A DNA stretch of 64,000 nucleotides from Dioscorea cayenensis subsp. rotundata (taxonomy: Eukaryota > Streptophyta > Magnoliopsida > Dioscoreales > Dioscoreaceae): assembly GCF_009730915.1 (NCBI RefSeq), contig NC_052487.1:3497928-3561927 (forward strand), in the 5' to 3' direction. Made by a program: the position numbers and the translations under genes. The notes under the pieces were generated by a model. That model made no database searches. It was not told the origin of the DNA and was given only the letters and a program-made list of their open reading frames with translations. Below are positions 11,676 through 22,392 of this stretch, piece by piece (the first letter of the stretch is position 1; each line of letters begins with the position of its first letter).

Positions 11676-13725
11676 TTATTTTTATTTTTAAAAATTTTGA
11701 CAACAATCATGGAAATAATATTTTTATCTTTTTAACTTTTTGGAATTTTTTTTTTTAAACTCTTCTCACCGTTAAACCTTTTCTTTTCTACTCTTTTCTC
11801 TCACTTTTTAGTTTTAATTTTTATTTTTTAAAAATATCAATTTTTTTATAAATTAATACCAATAGTCTAAAAAATATTTTTTTAAAAAAAATATTATTTG
11901 ATCTTGATATTTTATAAATTAGTTTATATAGTATAAAAAATTATATTTTTAGAGAGTGTTTATGCAAATTATTATTTGATCCTTGAATTTTGTAAGTTGG
12001 GAAATAACATATAAAAAAATATATATATTTTTTTTTAATTTTTTTTGTTAAAATCTATTGGTTGAGCTATTTATTTTTTACTTGATTTCCAAAATAAAAA
12101 AATTATGACTACTTCTATATTGTCCCTCTTTCCCATTTGTTTTTTTAAAATTTGGATGGGTTAAAAAAAAAAATTTTAAAGCGAACCCCCAAAACTCTGT
12201 TTTTAATTCTTTGAGGTATTAAACCCTACATCTTCCTTCAGGTTCGTCACTGATACCAAATAAGCTACAACAAATGGCTCGTGTTAGAAATGAAATTACT
12301 ATCAACATGTATAAATTTTTTAGTTTCAAATTATGTAATTTTTATAAGATATTTTTTACTCACACAATACCAGTCTATGTTATTAATTTTATATAATAAT
12401 ACAATCAAGTAAACTAATATGAAAAATAACTTTTATAAAAAATATAAAAATATGAATTTGAAAAACATGATTAAAAAATGTCATAATAATTTGTGCTAAC
12501 CAAATGTGTTTTTATTTTCAACTTTTTAAAATACACAATATTTAGTATATCCAAACATGTTTTAGTTTAAAAAAAAAATGATAAAAAAACAAAAACAAAG
12601 TAAAAAACAAAATAAAAGCAATACAAAAACAAAAAAAACAAAAACAATGCCAAACGACCCCTTAGCATTTGGATTTGAATGTTAGAATTTGATTTTTGTT
12701 CTTGTTGTGTGGGCTAGGAAACTTGTTTGGCATCGTTGCCAATTCATATATATATATATATGTTTTTTTCAATTTGATGTTTTGAAAACAAAACTAACAA
12801 AAAAAAACATGTTTAGCATATTGATTTTATTTTAAAAAATTTTGACAACAACACTCATGTTTTCAACAAAATAACAATAATGGCCAAAGATGTAGCTAAC
12901 AATCTATATAAAGATATAAAAGATGTAGCTAAAAATAAAAGGCCAACACCTACTCCTTCCACCGGTTGTAGCTTGTTCCTGTCGTTTAAAAGCTTTTTTG
13001 TTTTTGGATTTGATGAAGTGGAAATATTTATTTTAAATACTACTAATTGATTAATTTAATTGTGATTAGTAATTAATAAACCATGTTCATATATTGGGTA
13101 CATGAGCGTTGGATTTGCATGTTCGAATTTGATTTTTTTTGTTTGTGTTTGGTGGATGGGAAACTTAAATAGTGCTTTTTGTTGCAATTAAAGTTATATA
13201 TTGTTTTTAATGTTATATGTTTATTAATAATTAATTATTTTATTTATAAAATTATATTAATTTTATAAATATTTTTATTTTTAATTATTGTCATCAAACA
13301 TTGCCAAAAATAATGAAAAGACATGTGAGCGTGAATGAGAGGGAGAGATGGAGGGTCGAATAGCTCCGTCATCAATACGGTCTCCTGTCGGAAGGTCGTA
13401 TTCTTTACTGGTGAAATTCTATATTTACTTGTCTTAATTTTATGGGACAACACAACACTTGTTGTTTTATCGGGGAAAAAATTGTCATGACTATGTTTTA
13501 TTTGAGAAATCCAAAACATGTCAACCAATTCCCTGAGAATCACCTGGTAGGTGAATAATGTACAACTAATTTATGTATGTATGTATATACATACATATAC
13601 AATCTTGACTTAATTGTATGCAAGTTTTATACCATATTTGTTTTCAATGTTGTTTTGGATACTCCAGTGTAAAGAAAATGTTTTATATGCATGCCATATA
13701 CTAATAAATGGTTGTTATATTCTTA
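11676..13725. other. Intergenic: duplicated kinesin upstream and intron segments
   Basis: No gene is seen. The DNA is very AT-rich from 11700 to 12640. 12660-12870 is a copy of the sequence flanking the Mutator-like element. 12881-12970 resembles part of kinesin intron 2. 12955-13170 copies 8080-8290. 12647-12663 (caatgccaaacgacccctta type) looks like the end of a small DNA transposon, but no partner end was found. Confidence 0.6.
12881..12903 (+). repeat. 23-bp exact match to kinesin intron 2
   Basis: The 23 bases from tggccaaagatg through tagctaacaat are identical to 6432-6454, which lies in the intron between kinesin coding exons 2 and 3. Neighbouring blocks ataaagatataa and ctaaaaataaa are shared too, in a different spacing. 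Confidence 0.8.
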
Positions 13726-14401
13726 GGTTGTGTTTGGTTCACTGAAGTGGAGATCGAAGTGACGGAAGTGGGAGTTGATATGACACTTTCACTTGTTTGG
13801 TTCACTGAAGTGGAGGCCGAAGTACGGAAGTGGCCACTTCCAAAACCTTCCACTTCACTCTTTGACTTCGGGAAAATTTTGGCCGAAGTGGGACTTCGGT
13901 GTTTCACTTTCGCCACGTGGTTGCATATGGGTGATTAAAATCACCCATTTTATTTATTTTATTTTTCTATGATTTATTTTTTATTTTTTTAATTTTTTAT
14001 TTTTTTTATCTTTTATCGTTTTTATCATTTTTTATCTTTTATTTTATTTTTTTATCTTTTATTTTTATCTGCTATTGTTTCTTTTTTGATTAATTAATTA
14101 TTTTTTATTGTTTATAAAAAATATTTTTTAAAATTATAATTTCAAATAATTATAAGCTCAATCCAACAAGCACAAAAAGGTAACCTCACCCATGATGAAG
14201 TGATGAGTAGAAGTTCATTTCTATCATTTTCTAAATTTTAACTTCCACTAACTAAACAAAAAAAGTAATTAATGATTTGACACTTCCCCTTTCAACCAAA
14301 CACATGGAACCCGACACTTCAACTGAAACTTTCACTCCAGCCGAAGTGGCACTTCAAGACTTCCACCACTTCGGTGGACTACTTCCTAACCAAACGCACC
14401 C
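13726..14401. mobile_element. Tourist-like (PIF/Harbinger) MITE, 676 bp
   Basis: The left end begins ggttgtgtttggttcactga. The reverse complement of the right end begins gggtgcgtttggttaggaag. Subterminal regions are full of inverted (c)acttc/gaagtg motifs. The element is flanked on both sides by TTA (13723-13725 and 14402-14404), the TWA duplication expected of PIF/Harbinger elements. Only short shadow frames are present. Confidence 0.85.
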
Positions 14402-17400
14402 TTAACCTTTCTCAAAACATAGTTACACCAGTATTAATTATATTGTATATAATTATTTTGACCTAATGGAAGTTTAATGATAATATAAAAAGAAAAACAA
14501 GTAAAAGAAATTTTGGTCCACAACACTTACTCTAGAGAAATAAGTAAAAAAAACAAAAATGAATTAGTTCTGAATTTTATTATATTTGTCTTGCCAATTG
14601 ATTATTGAATGATGTTATATTGTATTCAGTATAATATTTACCCTCTTCATATATTTTTTTCAATTACCCATCATATATTCAGTCGATTTTACAAATGACA
14701 CAAAAATCAAATAATGATAGAATTATGAAAGAATGTAGAAAAATAAACCAATCATGAATAGGACCGAACGTATTCGAATTATGGCGACGCACACTAAATG
14801 GTGATAGACATGATAACTTGATTTGGAACTTGTCACCTAAGGGTCATTTCTCTGTTCGTTTTTTCTATGGCTTCATCATCGACAAAAGCTACAAACGTGC
14901 AATGGCATCAACCATTCTGAAGAACTTTTGCCCCAGGGAGATTTTAATTTTAAACTTGTTGACCTAAGGTAGCAAAATCCTCTCTTAATATTCTCACTGT
15001 AAGGAGATGCAACAAACTTCCTATAGGTACATGTGTCTTTTGTCATGCTGCATATTGTTATAGAACTTATAAACCACATTTTCATAGAATATCTTTGCCC
15101 AGACTCATTTGGGGCCATTTTGCATAGATCCTAAGGATACCACACACTTTTAAAGCTCTAGTTGATTTTTGGGGAGTCTACTGTCGAAGATTGCACCCAG
15201 CTATCAGAGACTCTTGGGGGTTTCTAGCCAGAATTATAGTTCGGACTATCTGGACAACGAGAAATGATTGCATTTTTCACTTTAAGTTGCCTTCTTCATC
15301 TTATGTCATTTTGGAGTATCTATCACTTATTTATTATTATTATTATTATAAATTTTTGGGTTTATGTGGCTCCCAAGGCAAAAAGTTAGGGATCTCTTAG
15401 GTTGTGATTAGGAAAAGTATCTAGTTTCATGGCTCCCTGTGAAAAGAGAGTGTGACGCTTTCATTCAAGCTCCTAATTCCACTAGTCCACTTCAATTTTG
15501 GTGACCTAGGATCCTTTATTTTTTGGGTTGTTTGTTGGTTCTAACTATTTTTACTGCTAGTAGATTCTATAGCTTCTTAATATATTATTTTTTTACTTTT
15601 CAGGCTTTCAGCTGTATTGTTATTTTCAATTATACTATTTCTTTTCGTTTTTAATAAATTTATGGTTTATTTATTTTTTTAATATAAAATAATGAGTTGC
15701 AAGTTCATGGAAATTCTAGAATTTAAATGAAACATTTATAAAATTGGAAGAATTAACCAAAATCAGAGTAAAAAGTGGCGTGGATATATATAATTGCAAC
15801 AATTGTGAACACAAGCTTGTAAAATTTTATCAAAGTTGTTCTTCAAAACTAGTTTGTGAATGTTAAATATGAATCTAACTTTAGACTTCTCTTTGTTGAG
15901 ATGTGCTAAAGGAGCTTCCAAAACTAGATTAATTACACCTTAATAATAGAAGTAATATTGAAAACCTTGCAAAGACAATGAAATCAGTATTCGACGGTGC
16001 TTATCATGCCCTTAATCCTACTCTTGGACATTTTAATAATTATATAATAGTTATAATCATGTTATAATAATCATATAATATCTGACAAATTTCCAATAAT
16101 TTTTTGATTTTTTTTAACACTGAGTTTTTTATATAGAGTGTTCATGTTTTTACTGTGGAGATGGGTTCGAATTGAATCTCAACTCATATAAGGTGAAAGC
16201 ATATGTGTATTGAGATAATAACTCCATGTTTGTGCACACTCATAATGTGACTCGTCTACATTTTGTATAAAAATTTTATTTAATTTTATTTATTTTTATG
16301 TCAAAGATTTTTTTTAAATAATTAAATTAGTAGATAATATGAATTTATTTAGATAAATTTGTCCTCGTTTTATTTCTACATGGGTTGCCTGTAGAACCAT
16401 AATTACTAGCTCAACAGATGCGAAGTAATCAATGAAAAACGGGGTAATGTACGATGGAATGAATCTAAAGATACACTACTTCAGTTATGCAATTTAAGTT
16501 AATGTGTTAGTGTTGATGGTGAACCATTCACTTAGAAAAGACTCGGAAAAGACAAAAATAGTGCAATACTTCCCCTTTATTTTTTACTATTTTTATTTTT
16601 TATTTTTTTCCAAACTGATGAGCCACATTTTATAAAAAGTGAGCACTGTATAATATATTATAGAGTGTTTATATAGTACTACACAATTCCGAGGTCAAGT
16701 GTTTTCATCTATATGCTACCCATTCACCATTTAAATGGAATATCACTAGATTATCAATGTTTTTTTTTTCTTAAAACATCGGCACAAAATTTTTAAAAAT
16801 TTTAGTATTGAAATATAAATTTATATTATCTATATTATTTATAAATTCGCAAGTACATAAAATCTTTTTAATTTTTAAAATAATTTATTAGTTTGTAATT
16901 TTTAAAAATTTTTTAAATTTAAATAATTATAATTCAAATAAGTTATATATTTTACAAACCATTATAATATATTTTTTTGAAAAAAACATTTTTTTAGGGA
17001 GAAGAGTAAGATATTTTAAGAACATTAAAAGAATTAGATGTGACAATTCAGGTAAAAGTGTCTAATCGTGTTGTGTTAAAATAATAATATAACACCAAAA
17101 TGCTAGATGTAGACCAGACATCATTATTAATCGTGTTTGACTTTTTAAACCCATGCACAACTCATATATGAGCGTGTAACATGATACGATCCGTTAAACC
17201 CATTTAACCCGCTTAATCTGTAATTGGGTCGTGTAATATGGCACAACCCATTTAATCCGCTTTTACACAAAATCCATAAACTAACAAGACAACAAACTTG
17301 AATTAAATCTAAAATATATTAGTTCAAAATCCAACAAAAATATATCAATACATATAACATTCATAAGTACTTAAATAGTTAAATATCTAAAATCCAATAC

Positions 17401-17707
17401 ATATATGTTATAATTATTTTTTTTACCCATATATTAATTAGTTCAAAATCCAACTAACATATATCAATAGATATTACATATGTATTTTTTTTTATCCCAT
17501 TTATATTAAACTTATACACGTTTTAAACTATGTTATGTCGTATAATGAAATCGTGTCAGCACTTATTTTGCCACCCCTAGAAAAAATGGCGGACTTAAAT
17601 GTTATTTATTTATTTTTTTTATGATAAGAAAAAAAATATATATTTTAAAGTGTAGAAAGAGAAAAAAACCTTGCTTACTTCCAGGCCTCCACAAGCAATG
17701 CTCTCAA
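14402..17707. other. Intergenic, AT-rich, with LINE remnant and other repeat debris
   Basis: Apart from the LINE remnant there is no gene. 17150-17580 holds short direct repeats (attagttcaaaatccaac at about 17317 and 17434), motifs of the aacccatttaa type, and an end tttgccacccctag that resembles hAT-type MITE termini. No clear opposite end was identified. Confidence 0.5.
14770..15665 (+). pseudogene. LINE (non-LTR retrotransposon) 3' remnant, zf-RVT region
   Basis: The plus strand around 14778-14880 translates as HDNLIWNLSPKGHFSVRFFY, the classic W..s..G.FSVrs.Y motif at the start of the reverse-transcriptase zinc-binding (zf-RVT) region of plant LINEs. Downstream, after several stops and frame changes, RTIWTTRNDCIFHFK (about 15240-15285) matches the W..RN..iF motif near the end of the same region. 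The remnant ends in an aataaatttatggttta-type tail near 15665, like many plant LINE 3' ends. It is clearly dead. Confidence 0.75.
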
Positions 17708-19810
17708 ATGGCGTCGTTCCTCGGTCGCATCGCCACCAAACGGCGTCATCGTCCCTTTCCTCCCAAAACCCTAACCCTAAACCTCGCCCCAAACCCTAAT
17801 CCTACCACTGTTCTTGCCCCATCCTCCGCCCCTGGTCTTCCCGCCGATCTCACTCCCGAGACCATAATCTCCACTCTCCGGCAATGCTTCCAATCCAGCA
17901 ATCCCCAATCTGCCCAAAGCTTCATCCACATACTCCTCCAATCCCCCCACCCCAAGCTCTGCCCATCCTCTCTCGCCGCCATGATCCACGTCTCCATCGT
18001 CAACCGCCGCTCTTCCGACGCGCAGTCACTAATTCTTCGCCTCGTTCGCCGCCGTGGCATTTCGCGGCCGGAAATCGTCGACGCTCTGCTCGCTTCTTAC
18101 CGTGAGTTCAATTCGAATCCCTTGGTGTTTGATCTCTTGGTCCGGACCTACGTGCAGGCGCGGAAACTCCGGGAGGCGGCAGAGGCGTTCCGGTTACTGA
18201 AAAAGAAGGGCTTTTTTGTGTCCATCAATGCTTGCAATTCTTTGCTTTCTGGATTGGTCCGCGCGGATTGGGCGCAGATGGCGATGGAGATTTACGGGGA
18301 GGTTGTTCAAATGGGGATCGGATTAAATGTTTTCACTTTGAATATCATGGTCAATTGCTTGGGTAAAGAAGGGAGATTTCAGGAGATTGATGGTCTCTTG
18401 TTGGAGATGGATAAAAGAGCGATCTTTGCTGATTTGGTGACCTATAACACTTTGATTGATTCGCAGTGCAGGTGGGGGCACTTGGAAAAAGCTATGGAGG
18501 TGTTGGATTTGATGGTTGAGAAGGGGCTGAAGCCTGATGTTGTGACTTTCAATGCGCTTTTGAATGGGTTTTGTAGGAAAGGAAGGATTGAGAGAGCCAA
18601 GGAGTTGCTCCACGAGATGGAAGGTGTGGGAGTTGTGCCAAATGGCTCCACTTTCAACATTTTGCTCATGGGTTACTGCAAAAAGGGCAGCTCAAATGAA
18701 GCAGTGAGTGTTTACTATGAGATGTTGAGTCGTGGGATTACTCCTGATTTGCTTAGCTTTAGTTCGCTGATTGGTTTGTTTACGAGGAGAGAAGATATGA
18801 ACACAGCATTGATGTACTTTAGAGACATGAAGGGCCGGGGATTGGTTCCGGATAATGTCATCTATACGATGATTATTGGAGGGTATTGCAGGATTGGTTT
18901 GATGTCAGAGGCTGTCAAAATGCGAGATGAGATGGTAGACCATGGCTGCATTGTGGATGTTGTCACTTATAACACGCTATTGAATGGATTGTGCAAGGAG
19001 CGGAGGCTTGCGGAGGCTAATGAGCTTTTTACTGAAATGAGTGAGAGGGGAGTAGCTCCTGATTTTTGCACTTTCACAACTCTGATTCATGGATATTGTA
19101 AAGATGGTGGTGTAGATAAAGCTCTCAATCTGTTTGAGACGATGCTTGGAAGAAATGTGAAGCCAGATATTATCACGTATAATACTCTGATTGATGCATT
19201 GTCTAAAGAAGGGAATGTGGAGAAAGCTACTGAGATGTGGAATGATATGATTTGTCGGGGGATTAAGCCAAATCATGTTACCTATGTCATTCTGATTGAC
19301 AGTCACTGTTCTATTGGGCAAGTAGCCAAGGCATTCAGGTTATGGGATGAAATGAAAGAAAGAGGATTATCACCTTCTGTAGTGACACATAACTGTATTG
19401 TTAAAGGTTATTGTCGATCAGGCAATTCATCAAAAGCAGAACAGTTTATGCTTAAAATGATTGAGGATGGGATTTTCCCTGATAGGATAACATATAATAC
19501 ACTTATTCAGGGGTTTATAAAAGAAGAGAAGATGCAGGAAGCTTTTGCTTTGGTTAATAAAATGGACAAGGAAGGGGTGCCACCTGATGTTGTGACATAT
19601 AATTTGCTTATTAGTGGGTTTTGTGGAGAAGGAAAAATGCAACAAGCTGACTGGGTCTATCGGAGGATGGCTAACAGTGGTATACTTCCTGATAGAGCTA
19701 CATTTATGACTTTGATTAATGGCTATGTTGAAGCTGAAAACTTGAAAGAGGCTTTTCGGCTTCATGAAGAAATGCTGCAAAGAGGTTTTGTGCCCGATGA
19801 TAAATTCTGA
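17708..19810 (+). CDS. P-class PPR protein, At5g01110-like, intronless
   Basis: Pentatricopeptide-repeat proteins bind organellar RNA and act in its processing, stability or translation. The 700-residue product starts MASFLGRIATKRRHRPFPPK, an Arg-rich presequence suggesting mitochondria. From about residue 165 to the end it consists of back-to-back 35-residue P-type repeats (such as VTYNTLIDALSKEGNVEKAT), about 15, ending LQRGFVPDDKF. The ending and repeat order resemble Arabidopsis At5g01110. The ATG at 17708 is preferred; the open frame extends in-frame to an ATG at 17621, but that extension is Lys-rich and unlike a transit peptide. No DYW or E domain is present. It is a single exon, as for most P-class genes. 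Confidence 0.9.
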   Translation: MASFLGRIATKRRHRPFPPKTLTLNLAPNPNPTTVLAPSSAPGLPADLTPETIISTLRQCFQSSNPQSAQSFIHILLQSPHPKLCPSSLAAMIHVSIVNRRSSDAQSLILRLVRRRGISRPEIVDALLASYREFNSNPLVFDLLVRTYVQARKLREAAEAFRLLKKKGFFVSINACNSLLSGLVRADWAQMAMEIYGEVVQMGIGLNVFTLNIMVNCLGKEGRFQEIDGLLLEMDKRAIFADLVTYNTLIDSQCRWGHLEKAMEVLDLMVEKGLKPDVVTFNALLNGFCRKGRIERAKELLHEMEGVGVVPNGSTFNILLMGYCKKGSSNEAVSVYYEMLSRGITPDLLSFSSLIGLFTRREDMNTALMYFRDMKGRGLVPDNVIYTMIIGGYCRIGLMSEAVKMRDEMVDHGCIVDVVTYNTLLNGLCKERRLAEANELFTEMSERGVAPDFCTFTTLIHGYCKDGGVDKALNLFETMLGRNVKPDIITYNTLIDALSKEGNVEKATEMWNDMICRGIKPNHVTYVILIDSHCSIGQVAKAFRLWDEMKERGLSPSVVTHNCIVKGYCRSGNSSKAEQFMLKMIEDGIFPDRITYNTLIQGFIKEEKMQEAFALVNKMDKEGVPPDVVTYNLLISGFCGEGKMQQADWVYRRMANSGILPDRATFMTLINGYVEAENLKEAFRLHEEMLQRGFVPDDKF

Positions 19811-22392
19811 GAATTTTCTCTGCACTTGCTGCTAGGCATGTACTCTGGGCCTCCGGTTTTATTTGAAGCATTTCTCCAACTGAGAAGGTAATTCTATTTC
19901 ACAACCTGTTTTGCTTGAATGAACATTCTTACCGCATCTATACACTTGTTGATAAAAGGACTCGAATGTTTTTGTGCAGTTATTTGTTGAATTTTATATG
20001 CTGCAATGCTCAAACTAGTTACTAAAAGGATTTGAAACTAGAGTGCTTCTCTGGGATTCTGTAATGGCTCTATTTATCATTTTAGTTTGACGCCGATGCT
20101 GTCATACTGAGCATGAGTACTTTTAGTTTAATTGGAAGACTTGTTTGCAATATTTTGGTCATAAGTTCTATTGATTTGATTTGTCTCTTGCATAAGGTGC
20201 ACTCAAACTTAATATGGCTGTGCCACATGTATCAAAGAGGATTGGAAAGTCTCCTTAAATTTGTGCATGTCTTTTCATGTTTCTATATTATCAGCTGACT
20301 GTTGTAAGCAGTGGTCATATTCAAGAATTTGTTTGCTTGTTCCTGCAGCCAGGCCTATTCCCAGACTAACCCTAGAAGACACTGGCTATGATTCCTTCAT
20401 GAGTAATGCGATTTCATCCGAACTCGTTGTTCGAATTCTTTACATGAATGACATGGTCCGCAGAAAGAATAACTTTTGTAATTTATTACAACGTGGTTAT
20501 AAATAGCAACCAGTTCTTGTAAAGAATTCAGACAACTAGTTCGGATGGAATAGCATTACTCTTCCTTTATTATTCCATGATTGGGGAAGAGCTATATAAT
20601 TACAATAAGATGGCACAAATTGTCACTTGTGTGCAGCATCCACAAATAATTCAGGTGCTTATTTTGTCTGTTATTCAATTTGCCCTGCTACCATTGCCTT
20701 CTTGTGTTTACTCTCTTGTTTACCTGATAACCATTCTAGGTTTTGCTCGTTCATATGATTCGTAAACAACTCAGTTATCAATTATCTTGCTGTTGATTTT
20801 TCCTTGTGTATAATCTCTAATTTTTACTTCATAATGTCTAGATATTATTCAAACTGCCGTATTGCATTTCATCCTTGCTAAGGCAATACATGTTTTGATA
20901 TCAAAATGTGATTTTTTTTCCGATCTTAATGAAACAAATGCCATATTTAAACCTCAATAACCATATTGAATCAAAACTGAGCAGGCTGTTTGCAACTTCA
21001 AAGCAGTGAGACCAAATCTTGCTAGGACTTCAACAAGACAAGATCGTATCACTTATCAGCATCAAGCAATTAAAAGCCGGCACTAGCATGAAATTTTAAT
21101 GCGGAAGAAGATAAATCACCGATGTTTCAGGGGAAGCTCATGAAACTTCAATCCAAAATTAACCTTAAAATAAATACCCCTCCTCTGACGCTACCTTGTC
21201 TTTGTGATTTTGATGTCTTAATTTTTTTTGTATTTATAGCCAATTTTGTTTTATCAGCAGTATGTCATCTTTGAAAAAATACAAGTTCAAGTAATTATGC
21301 AGATTACTGGCTTGCAAAGTAATACAAAAGTTTTGAAGGGTCAAAGTTGTGTTGTAGGAAAGAATGATTATTTTCTTGTTAGTTGTTGAATGAACAGGCT
21401 TATACTAAAAAGTCAAATTTGTGACATTAGATTGATGAAGTTCTTTTTCTTCAATTCTATGTGCTTTGATTGGTGTATTTTCTTTATCTACCCAAATATA
21501 AGATCTAACTTTTTAGATGTGTAATTTGTTCAAATGAAATTGAATATGTTCTGATGATTTGGAAAAATAGATGAATAAAAAATGAAAATTGTCTATAGGA
21601 AGATATTTCCATGATGGCATGGTCTTGGGTGGAAATTTTATATATATATATATTTTTCCCAATGAACCTGCAAATATCCTGAAATGTATAGATATATTTT
21701 TTGGTGTATGATTTATGCATTAACCGATTTAAAAGCTCAAGTTTAAATTTTACTGAATGTTGTGGTGATAATAATTTTTTTTTTTTATTGCGGAACAAAT
21801 TAGCCACTTAAATTCCATATTGCAGAGTAATAATGCACGTGGATAATCAATTTTTAGCCTTTGCACACATCTTTCAACTAATTTTTTTTCAAGCATTGTA
21901 CCCTAAAACTTGCACATTACCTATCCAAATAAAACTAGCTTTTCTTTAAAAAAGAGATATATATATATATTATTAAAAAAAAATCCTAAAAGAACACAAG
22001 AAGGCAATATAATCCTTCTCAATAGTTTTTATTTTCTTCATATAAATAATGCAATTTAATCTAAGATAAGAAGCAAGAGTTGTGGAGACCAGAGAGTTTA
22101 TAAAAAAATAAAAAATTAAAAAATTAAAAATTAAAATTACAATAAAAGAACACCTTGACCTTACCATATGTGCTTTCATTGAAGTATTTATTTATTTATT
22201 TTTAATATATATATATATATATAATATTCCTTAGTTCTCTAAAGAGCAAAGAGAATCACATCTCTGTTCTCCCACAAAATTGGGACTTTTGATTCTTCTT
22301 CTCTTTTGTGGTTACCAAACCCTTGAATCTTGATCATTTGCTTCTCAAAACCTCGGATCATCCCTCAAATCCATCTCCAGAGCTCCAATTCC
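19811..22392. other. Intergenic and UTRs between PPR gene and Rab7
   Basis: The first part is probably 3' UTR of the PPR gene, perhaps spliced. A plausible extra exon around 20340-20506 begins after cctgcag and encodes a short segment (ARPIPRLTLEDTGYDSF) that stops at 20506; I could not identify it. Elsewhere the DNA is AT-rich with short (TA)n runs at about 21958-21970 and 22206-22222. From about 22240 the sequence is CT-rich and is the likely 5' UTR of the Rab7 gene. Confidence 0.45.

Noticed and set aside
12647-12663. Possible DNA-transposon terminus (aacgacccctta)
   Set aside because: No matching opposite end or target duplication found; left as a note only.
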